A DNA stretch of 64,000 bases, taken from assembly GCA_973895155.1 (NCBI GenBank), contig OZ316898.1:17980001-18044000 (forward strand). The letters are read 5' to 3'. Under the pieces are notes generated by a model. That model saw only the letters and a program-made list of their open reading frames with translations, had not been told where the DNA came from and did no database searches. Both the position numbers and the translations under genes were made by a program. This DNA comes from Marsupella aquatica. Lineage: Eukaryota; Marchantiophyta. Each line of letters starts with the position of its first letter. Position 1 is the stretch's first letter. Positions 55,475-64,000 of the stretch are shown here, one piece after another.

Positions 55475-56918
55475 AGTCGCGGAACACAACTACCTTAACA
55501 CTTAGCTCCGGCGTTGCTGACTTTGACGTCGAGCTCCCTTATGGTATAGGCCATCCGGGGAGACTTGTGGGCAATGGGACGTGGCGCTGGCTAGTGTCAT
55601 GCAATTAGGACTTAGACTAGCTGAGGGTTGGTCGGGTCAAGGGGAAAAGGGTCGGGCTCATGGATGATCCTCCAGACCCCCGGACGTACTTTGAGTTCTG
55701 AGGGCTTGACTGAGAGCTCATCTTGGGCCCAAGGCCAATGGAGTTGAAGCCATGGGCAACGGACGCTTGGGGCACAAGTTATGGCCCGATCCGGGTTTGG
55801 CCGATCAAGGGCCCTAAGCGGTGAAGAGATCTGAGGGCCTAGGCATGAGCACTGGGTTGGCCCGATTGCAACGGGCTAAGGCACTCCGCTTGCGGACGCC
55901 TAACTAGGAAGTTATGAGCATTGCCAATTAGTGGTGCGCCGAGAGGGTCCAAGTTGGGGGCCAAAAGTTTGGGGACCAAAGTTGGTCCGGGGGTGGCAGG
56001 TCTCCAGAAACATATATAAGGGGAGTGGTGTCTCCCTGGGGGCTAAGGGCGAGCCGAAGTCGTGAGCCGCGGCGATCGCGACACTAAAGGAAAACATCAA
56101 ACAAAAATGACGATAACTTCCCAACGAGAAGTCCGTTGGGGGACTTCTTGGGTGCATTGGAAAGATCTCAAGGAGGGCTACATCCTCCTGATCTCAGCTG
56201 GGTCTGGAGGCACTATAGGTTCTCAAGGTTTGTAGGTGCTATCTCACCCGCTTGCCAAATCATGCCGAAACAACAGCCAAGCCGCGTTCAGTCTCTCAAG
56301 GGAGCTGGCATTGGGGAGGCAAGGCCAAGTAGGCATGGAGGTTGAGTTCCAAGGGCACTTGGCCCCTAGACCATGAGTGAGGCAAGAACCGAGAGTTGGT
56401 TGCTAAAGTCGGGGCCATTCTGGTCCCGACGTGTAGGGACAAGCTTGGGGCAAGCTTTAGGACAAGCTACGCTATTTGGGCCATGTGCATGTCTTGGGAG
56501 CAGGGCGGTCAGTTGGTGATGGATAGGTACGAGGAGGAACCCGGGCTGCGCCCTAGGAAGGAGCTGTTCTGGACAAACAGTGGGCGTCAAATCTGGCTCC
56601 GACTTATGGCATCGGGAGGCTAGGACCTATCGCTGACCTACTTACCAATGTTTGTTGAGCTTGAGTTAGGATGCTAGACTTGGGAGATCTAGATCCTGAA
56701 GGGTTACTTAAATCGAGACGTTGGGTTGCTTGTGTAGACAGTGAGGACCGTTGAGTAGCGGTCGTGGTAGAGCCCGGCAAGTGTAGCTTCATATGGGAGG
56801 GGCCGCTGGTGGTGCAAGGGGCACTAAGTTGCTTGCTTGTGGTATTCCATGGAGGCTTCGGGCACTTAGGCGTGGGTGCTGGGATTGGTGAGGGCGTTGG
56901 GTGGCAAGGTCCACCACT
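55475..56918 (+). repeat. 3' LTR of the gypsy element
   Basis: About 1,444 bp. Its full length matches, inverted, the solo LTR at 62088-63545. Using the solo LTR's target duplication to place the edges, the LTR starts AGTCGCGGAAC and ends GGTCCACCACT, so the ends are AGT...ACT, not TG...CA. A TATA box (TATATAAG, 56013-56020) lies centrally, a plausible promoter. The flank after the LTR is CAAAT; the left partner copy is lost. Confidence 0.85.
56013..56020 (+). promoter_or_regulatory. LTR TATA box
   Basis: TATATAAG inside the gypsy 3' LTR, followed by a G-rich segment and a GC-rich transcribed-looking region. The solo LTR has TATATGAG at the matching place. Confidence 0.55.
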
Positions 56919-56922
56919 CAAA

Positions 56923-57210
56923 TTTACATTCTTGAATAACCCTTCGAGCGATGCTACAACAGTGATGGCAATAGTTAACGTGATATATTTGCTTGGGTCT
57001 ATCAAGATGGAAAATTGGATTCAGGAATTCAAGCCATCTATGTACATTAGGATCAATACAATTATGTTCAATCTTCCATCCCTCTTTGCGCTTCCTATCC
57101 TCTAAATTGAAATACTTATCAGCAGCATTAGAAAAAGGGTTATTGGGATCACACCAGCCATGTCCCGATACTCGTAAAGAATAACCTTGGCAATAAGCAT
57201 TGTAGTCCAA
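56923..57210 (-). pseudogene. Unrecognised coding-like frame beside the LTR
   Basis: A minus-strand frame ending in the gypsy LTR. The part outside the LTR reads like real protein, rich in conserved-type residues: DRKRKEGWKIEHNCIDPN, VHRWLEFLNPIFHLDRPK and a CHHC cysteine/histidine group. An overlapping phase extends upstream to 57296. I do not recognise the family. The frame runs directly up to the LTR edge, so the gypsy element may have inserted into this sequence, but the left flank at 53130 shows no readable continuation. Confidence 0.35.
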
Positions 57211-57299
57211 TTTAGAGGTTGAGCACGAATAGAACCCTTCACTCTTGTCGCACGCGTTGTTGGGAGCAAATCAGTAATCAAACTTGAATTACTCACATT

Positions 57300-58249
57300 C
57301 TAGGGTAAGCGAAGGAAGGAGAGAAGCTCACAGTACCTTCAATTGGGTTTGTGAAGATTTGAGCCTCTCAGTGAACACCATTATGATATGGAGTATAAAT
57401 TATGGTGAAATGACAAGTTATCCTCTTTTTTGCACAAAGTGCTTTAAATTCCACTAATTAAAGTGTACTCCCCACTTGCTATTTGACCATAGACTTTTCA
57501 CCCTTGTATCCAAGTTCATTTAATCGTGTCTCCACTCTAATTCCCCATCTGAGTCTTCTACTTCTAAATAATGGACAAGACATCAAACTTATGCGTCATA
57601 AAATAAATTCACACAAATCTTGAATAATTGTAAAAAAAAGGAAATATAGTGGAAGGGAAATATAGTCAAGGATGGACCCCATACATCACTGTATATCCTC
57701 AATAATTGATTTTGAATGAGTTCCAATACCAAAAGCGCACACGCCTATGTTGCGTTTTAAAATGCAATGTTCACAAAAATCTAATTGTATGATTGCAAGT
57801 AAACAATGATTGCATTCTTCCTCAAGATAGCCGAACCCTTCTCATTTATGTGGCCTAGTTGTGAATGTTAATATTGAGTCATTTTTATGAGATTTAGTTA
57901 CATTGGCTTCTCCACATATCATAATATTGCCGTGTAGCACATACAAATTCTTCTGTCACCTTCCCTTTAAAATCATTATGTCTCTTGACATGACTTGAAA
58001 TTCACCATTAATTACTCGTCATTAATCAATATTTGCATCCAACATATGAGGGAAATCAGATTTTTATGCATGCAGCCAGATACGTACCTAAATCCAAAAC
58101 TTATGCGCATAGTGTCATCAAATATTTGAATCTTAAGAGACCCAATACCCTTAACTTGATAAAACTTGTGAATGTAGCAAACGTGAAAAAAAAATACAGT
58201 CAAGAATACACACATCATTAGCTTTCCTTGATAAGTCTTGATAAGTGCA
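57300..58249. other. No gene recognised
   Basis: AT-rich; the short frames at 58012-58221 on both strands lie opposite each other and show no domain. It may contain decayed pol sequence downstream (minus strand) of the gag relic at 58250-59140. Confidence 0.4.
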
Positions 58250-59140
58250 TCTAGGGCACCTTTATTTCACAAAGCATACTCATCATTGAGTAAATTAGCT
58301 TCTCCATCAGCCCTAGCCACATATGGCTAATCGGCCGGGTGGTTGACAAAGATTTATTCAATTGTCGCACCTTACTATCCCTCTTCATGTGACCAACCTT
58401 GCCACACTTCTAGCATACCATCAACTTCCTCTCCTAGTACTTCCTCTTGGAAGCAAATTTTGTCCTAGATTACTTTAATCCATGTCATTTATGTGTTGCT
58501 GTAACCTCATACAATTCACATTCAAGGCAATACTAGACAACAACAATGGTTGACAAAGCGAGCATGGTCAATTTTTGCTGCAAGCTATTAGTCAATAGAG
58601 CACTTACAACCTTGTTGTCAATGATGGTTTTTTTGTCATGGTGAAACAACACTTGCAAAAATAGCTAATATGATGAGGGCAAAGAACTGAGCAAGTGAAG
58701 AGATTGTCACTCATCACTTAAATTCTACTCTTGATTTTGCAAGTCAATGACCAAGCCGTTGAAACCATCGATAATGGGTTTGAATCTTTGCATTGCTATC
58801 GGGATTGCTATCTTTCATCTTGAAGCTCATCAACGTTCAGGACAACTTGTAGAGCCAATTCAATAGCTCCTTCAGATGGTATTTCTGCTGCAATGTCGCA
58901 AATAATGTTGCACAATTGGCATGGTCTGCCAATTGCTTGATGATATTGGCTATAAATAGAGCATCATCGTGCTCACAACCTGATTTTGCATGTCCTTGTC
59001 GGTCATCACTATCAACGTTGCTCGGTTGATCCTTCAATAGCTTAAGTACCAATCCTTGTAGCATGGAGTACCCCCTTCACTTGTTGCTCCCACAACAAGT
59101 ACTCCATACAACCATTGTATTTTGTAACCTCAAACTTAAT
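58250..59140 (-). pseudogene. Ty1/copia gag relic (minus strand)
   Basis: On the minus strand the block opens near 59135 with KFEVTKYNG and YLLWEQQVKGVLHA. It shifts frame and continues with GLVLKLLKDQPSNVDSDDR, FIANIIKQLADHANCATLFA and LQQKYHLKELLNWLYKL. After many stops, a zinc-knuckle remnant is readable at about 58385-58420 as VC-stop-KCGKVGHMKRD, where the last cysteine of the CCHC pattern is replaced by serine. It is the counterpart of the plus-strand relic at 51690-52100. No LTR or pol was identified. Confidence 0.78.
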
Positions 59141-61876
59141 TTGGGTCGCCAAGATTAATCGGCCCCATCCTGCTTGCCACTGACCGTAGTATCAGTGACC
59201 ACAATTTTTCTAGCTCTTCCTCTTCCTCTCGCTCTTCCTCCTTAGACCGTTGCGGTTCTTCAGGGTCAAAGTCCTCGTTGACAATGAACCCTCCTCCAAA
59301 GTACTCTTGTGAGAAATCAAGATAAAACAATGTTTTCTCAATTTATTAAAAAATTAAAATTAGTCCGTGGACGACGCCTTGTTGATCCAAGGAATGGGTG
59401 TGTAATCAAGTAATGTTTTTTTTGGAACAAAGAATTGAATTTTTAATTTATGCAAAATAGTTTTTTGATACATGAAGCTGGAATCCTGATCTACCTAAGA
59501 GTGCCTAAGTCCCCTCTAGGTGGCATTGTACTTGCACTTCAAAGAAGCGCCCACTGTCGCAATGTCATCCCTGTTTGGAGCATATTTGTTTTGCAGACAC
59601 AACCTCTAATGATTGTCGTTGTTCTGGATATTGGAAGTGAAAATAAAGTGCTATTGGATACAGATAGATGGGAATGGTTGAATGTAGAGTAGTGTCTATA
59701 GTAGGTAGTGAAAATGCGTGCTTTGCAGCGGACAAGGTAGACTGAGGTTGGGACTGAGGTATGAAATCCATATATGTAAAGGCTGAAAATACCTTTGTAT
59801 TCAATCATCTCATCTTTCCACTAAAATACTACAATTCGATGTCCAACCAAACATGTCACAACCTACTTCTTACCGAAGATTATCAATGTTACTATGTTTG
59901 GGAGACATTTGGCTCATCTTGAAGCTTTCCATTGAATAATTTGAGAGCCGACAAGAGAAAAATTAAGTTGTCCAGATAGACTGTTCATTTGCAACTTTTT
60001 TTGTGTAAGTTTACAATGTCGGGTCAAAATGGTGCACCGTACACAAATATTAAGCAAAGTCTATCTACCCATGAAGCCTCAATCTACCTTATTCTCTCAC
60101 AAGTAAAAAACTAAGAGCTTACGTCCTTGCAATTGGAACCCAATAAAGTATTGAGCTTCTTTCAACCCTTAGTGATAAGTAAGAGCTAAGATTTTCATTT
60201 GGGGGAATTGATCTACCCTAAAACCCTCACAAATTCCTCTCTCCAATCTTCATCTTCAAGCTGTTAAATTTTGTGCCCTCCTCTTAAGTTATCTATAGTA
60301 AGTTTGAAAGCTTAACTATAATCCCTGATATGACCTTCTTTGTCATCTTCAATGGAAAGGCACATCCAATTTGAATGTAGAGAGATATTTTGGAGTGGTA
60401 CTATTTACAGATGGGTGATTTTATTTCCAAAATTTATGTGCCTCAGGTGTCCAATAAGCATGACAACAACATTCGGGGTAAATATGTTGAGTGTATGGAC
60501 CTGATAATGTGACGTATTTGAAGGCCGCTTCAGTAGAACAAACAACAACACCCATCCAAAAAAGAGACTTTGATCTGCCTCGTAAGCTTCTCCCTCACAA
60601 CATCATATCCTCCAGTTCTTTGGTGTAATCTGGTAGCTGCAAATCATGAGCAAGGCAGTCTGCTTAGGAAATGCTCAACCTTCTCAAATTGCAATCCTAA
60701 CCTACACCTCAATTTTGTAGAGAGTTGAAGATAGCTCAAAACAGAACTTTGAGCTACAAGTAAAGTAGCTATATTCTAGCACGTCGGTAAACCTGTGCAT
60801 ACTATCCGTCTATTGAACACAATAAACCTGTACTATATTCATGAGTGCAAAAAAACAAAATTAAGATTGTAACAAATTTGGCAACCGTTTTCTTTTTCAG
60901 TTGCCAAAGTTGAGAGTTTATTTTATATTTCAAAATTCAAAAAAGAATGGAAGCACAATTTATAAATGATTACTTTTGATATGACAAAAATGCAAATGTT
61001 CAAAAAATGGTTATGTTAAAGAGAAGATCCATCTCATCCTTAGTATTTTGTTACTTTTATTACTGCTTTGACTCTTAGTTTTGACAGCATGGCACACTTT
61101 ATGTTACGACAAAACCGAGCCAAACACGACTGGGGGTAGTTAATATTTCTCACAAACATGTCTACGTCCGTGCTGATGCTCATGTGCTAGAGAATTTGCA
61201 AGAGACCCCTCATTGGGGTCCGTAACTAATCGCCACAGCATAGCCCACAAGCTTAGCTATCCAATGCTAAAATCAAAATCAAAACCAAAACTTGACAAAA
61301 ACTTTATTCACTTTTGGTTGGGGTGGGTAAAACTTGGAATTCTACCCCGTTTTGACCACCTCAAGGAGAACCAAAATGCAAACAAGAACCCAACATTGGA
61401 AAAGCAATTCGATTGATGCATTGTGTTGCCAACTCCAATGGTTACCACCTTGCCAAAGACAAACAAAAAAATTACCATTTTCCAGACAAAATCTTTGGAG
61501 GGCTGCCAAAAATAGCTCTTTGTTTTTTGAGAATATTCTCACACAGTTAAGTAAAGCTCACAAGGGGCTGTTCCCATTGTCCAAGAGGTTGAATTGGTGG
61601 GTGACCGGGCGCAGGACTAGCAACAACCAATGGGGAGGCAAGGAAAAACATTTAAAGATGGGCTTAAAGGGGTTTAAAGGCCCCTAAGGAAAACATTAGG
61701 CACAAAAGGGGCGGCCCGGGTCGTAGGGGTACAAGTGGGGGTGAGGAGGGCAGCTGCACACGCAGCGGCATACATATACAAGCAAACCTGGGGCCAAAAA
61801 GAAGTGAGTCGCAAGCTGCAACATTGAAGCTGCCAAAAGCAGTTGTTGGCCTTGATAAGCTTGCATGGGGGAAAAC
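59141..61876. other. No gene recognised
   Basis: 59455-59585 resembles 1490-1620 (dispersed repeat). A Glu-rich minus-strand frame (59136-59330) reflects a simple cctcttcc tract. Frames at 61213-61687 lack domains. 61869-61876 is the left 8-bp duplication (GGGAAAAC) of the family M element that follows. Confidence 0.4.
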
Positions 61877-63642
61877 CTCGGGGGCCTCAATCCAAGGGTT
61901 GTCCCATATCACGCTTGAAGTTTTGGGAGAATAAACACCCTAAAAGTTAAGTCAATAAAGGTTTTTTTAGGAATTTTTTACCCCTAACTTAATGGAATAT
62001 TCCAAGAATATTCCCATATTTGATTAAAAAACCCTATGATTCTTATAATTCTTAAAATTGGATTAAAATAACCCTAATGTTCTTCAAAGTGGTGGACCTT
62101 GGTACCCAGCGCCCTCATTGATCCCGACACGCACGCTGAAGTGCCCTTGGTGCTCGAACGCCTCCACGAAATACCTCGAGCAAGCAACCTAATGCCCCCT
62201 TGCACTACCAGTGGCCCCTCCCATGCGAAGCCGCACTTGCTCTCTAGCACGACCGCTACTCAACGGTCCTCACAGTCTGCACAAGCAACCAAGCACCTCA
62301 ATAAGTAACCCTTCAGGATCTAGAACTCCCAAGTCTAGTATCCTAACTCAAGCTCAATAGACGTTGGTAAATAGGTCAGTGATAGGTCCTCCCGATGCCA
62401 TAAGCTAGAACCAGAACCCACACCCACTGTTTGTCCAGAACAGCTCCTTCCTTGGGTGCGGCCCGGGTTCCCCCTCGTACCTATCCATCACCTACTGACC
62501 GCCCTCACCCCAGGATATGCTCATGGCCCAAATAGCGTAGCTTATCCTAAAGCTTGTCCCAAGCTTGTCTCAACACGCCGGGACCAAAATGATCCCGACT
62601 CTAGCAACCAACTCCCGGTTCACTCCACTGATGGTCTAGGGGCCAAGCACCCTGGGAACTCAACCTCCACGCCTACTTGGCCTTGCCTCCCAAACGCAAG
62701 CTCCCTTAGGAGACTGAACGCGGCTTGGTTGCTGTTTCAGCAGGATTTGGCAAGCGGGCGAGCTAACACTCGCAAACCTCGAGAACCCCTGACATCCCCA
62801 GACCCAGTTGAGATCAGGAGGACGTAGCCCTCTTTGAGAGATTTCTAACGCACCCAAGAAGTCCTCCAACGGACTTCCCGTTGGGAAGTTATCGCCGGTT
62901 CCGTTTGACGCTTTCCCTTAGTGTCGCGACCACCGCGACTCATGATTTCGGCTCGCCCTTAGCCCCCAGGGTGACACCACTCCCCTCATATATGCTTCTG
63001 GAGACCTGCCACCCCTAGACCAGCTTTGGTCCCTAAACGTTGGGCCTCCAACCCAGATCCTATCGCGCATATTGGGAGCGCCACCAACTAGCAACGCCCA
63101 TAACTTTCTTGTTAGGCATCTGCAAACGGAGTGCTTTAGCCCGTTGTGATCGGGCTGACCCAGTGCTCATGCCTAGGCCCTCAGGTCTCATCGTTGCGCG
63201 GGGTCCCCGATCGGCCAAACCCGGATATCAACTCCATTGACCTTGGGCCCAAGAGGAGCTCACACTCAAGCCCTCAGAACTCAAAGTCCGTCTGAGGGTC
63301 TCGACGGTCGACCTTGAGCCAGGCCCCTTTTCCCCCTTGACCCGACCAGCTCTCAGCTAGCCTAAGTCCTTAGTGTGTGTCACCCGCTTGGCTCCTTGCC
63401 TTCGCTAGTGCCACGTCTCATTGCCCACAAGTCTCCTCATCTAAGTCCTCCTCGGATGGCCTTTCCGGGCCTGGACCATAAGGGAGCTTGGCATCGGAGT
63501 CAGCGACGCCGGACCTAAGTGTTAAGGTAGTCGAGTTCCGCAACTTTCAACAAAAATTTAAAAGTATTTCACTAAACCCAATAAAAAACCCTATACTTAT
63601 TCGCATATGATGGGTCGAAAGAAAATAAGTGAGGACACCGAG
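61877..63642 (+). mobile_element. Family M element split by a solo gypsy LTR
   Basis: The two parts (61877-62087 and 63551-63642) sum to 303 bp. The left end is CTCGGGGGCCTCAATCC and the right end, reverse-complemented, is CTCGGTGTCCTCACTT. GGGAAAAC is duplicated exactly outside (61869-61876 and 63643-63650). The sequence matches 25489-25797 along its length apart from the LTR. Confidence 0.88.
62088..63545 (-). mobile_element. Solo LTR of the gypsy family
   Basis: 1,458 bp, the reverse complement of the 3' LTR at 55475-56918 along its whole length. It is flanked by TTCAA on both sides (62083-62087 and 63546-63550). The undisturbed family M element at 25489 has a single ttcaac at the same place. 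A lone LTR with a perfect duplication is the usual product of recombination between the two LTRs of an inserted element. On the element's own strand the ends are AGT...ACT. Confidence 0.88.
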
Positions 63643-63650
63643 GGGAAAAC

Positions 63651-64000
63651 GGGGCTGTGGGGCGGGTGGGACAAAATGGGAGGATGGGGGCAAAGAATTG
63701 CGTGTCGGCCGAAGTTGTGCAAGTCATTGGAGCCATGTTGCTACAACATATGTGGGCGGAGGGGGGGGGTTCAATGTCAAGGCAGGAGGGGGTGAATTTG
63801 TACACATACACACCAAAGGGCTAAGAACACCCCTTTTAAACCAAACTTTTTGCTTTAAAAAAATGATTGTGTTACAAACCCTGTTGCTACCATTCTGAAC
63901 AAGAAAAGTGCCAAGTGATGACGGGAAGAAGTTGTCACCGGCACCCTCAACAACACCAACAGAGGAAAATAAATCCGTCGTCTGACTCTCTCTCACCGTC
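63651..64000. other. No gene recognised
   Basis: A G-rich segment (63650-63800) followed by AT-richer DNA; overlapping short frames only. Confidence 0.4.

Larger units (their letters stand above)
53130..56918 (+). mobile_element. Internally deleted chromodomain Ty3/gypsy element
   Basis: From left to right: an LTR fragment (53130-53424), the end of pol with integrase (about 53540-54345), a chromodomain (54814-55038), a purine tract AAGGGGGGG (55462-55470) and a complete-looking 3' LTR (55475-56918). Gag, protease, RT and RNase H are absent, and the LTR fragment lies directly next to integrase sequence, so a large internal deletion or recombination occurred. Integrase followed by a chromodomain defines the chromovirus lineage of Ty3/gypsy elements, in which the chromodomain is thought to steer integration. 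A solo LTR of the same family is at 62088-63545. Confidence 0.88.

Overview
This is a repeat-dominated stretch of a plant nuclear genome. The evidence is two Ty1/copia elements (one with the usual initiator-Met-tRNA primer site), a chromodomain-bearing Ty3/gypsy element, a PIF/Harbinger transposon with its Myb-like partner gene, small inverted-repeat elements and a eukaryotic tRNA-Lys gene. I see no convincing intact host protein gene, and the species cannot be named from sequence alone. All assignments are by hand reading; no searches were run.

Layout. 1-6.7 kb: a small inverted-repeat element (430-815), a broken PIF1-type helicase fragment (2.4-2.9 kb, minus), a fragment of a small transposon family called here family M, and a tandem duplication. 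6.68-17.46 kb: a three-level nest. A 284-bp family M element with a 9-bp target duplication received a copia element (6803-17296, AAATT duplication). The copia integrase gene then received a 4.6-kb insertion (10257-14864, TCACC duplication). That insertion carries one long minus-strand reading frame of about 1,125 codons, interrupted by a single UAA, encoding an unrecognised protein with a basic segment and a long coiled coil. It is the youngest and least understood layer.

17.5-27 kb: degenerate coding-like blocks (20.2-21.3 kb), an intact-looking tRNA-Lys(UUU) gene (22112-22184), several two-copy tandem duplications and a complete family M element (25489-25797). 27.15-35.11 kb: a second, degenerate copia element with very short LTRs, split in its reverse transcriptase by a 1.5-kb insertion that contains a 22-bp minisatellite. 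35-42 kb: no recognisable gene, one complete family M element (37432-37716) and an AGC-rich tract. 42.6-45.4 kb: a dead PIF/Harbinger element with convergent Myb/SANT-like and DDE transposase genes. 46-53 kb: AT-rich DNA with tandem repeats and a copia gag relic. 53.1-56.9 kb: an internally deleted chromodomain Ty3/gypsy element with a 1.44-kb 3' LTR. 58.3-59.1 kb: a second copia gag relic, minus strand. 61.9-63.6 kb: another family M element split by a solo LTR of the same gypsy family.

Nearly every protein gene carries stops or frameshifts, so most elements cannot encode their own mobility. The region records successive insertion: family M elements are the oldest layer, copia and gypsy elements landed in them, and the 4.6-kb insertion came last.
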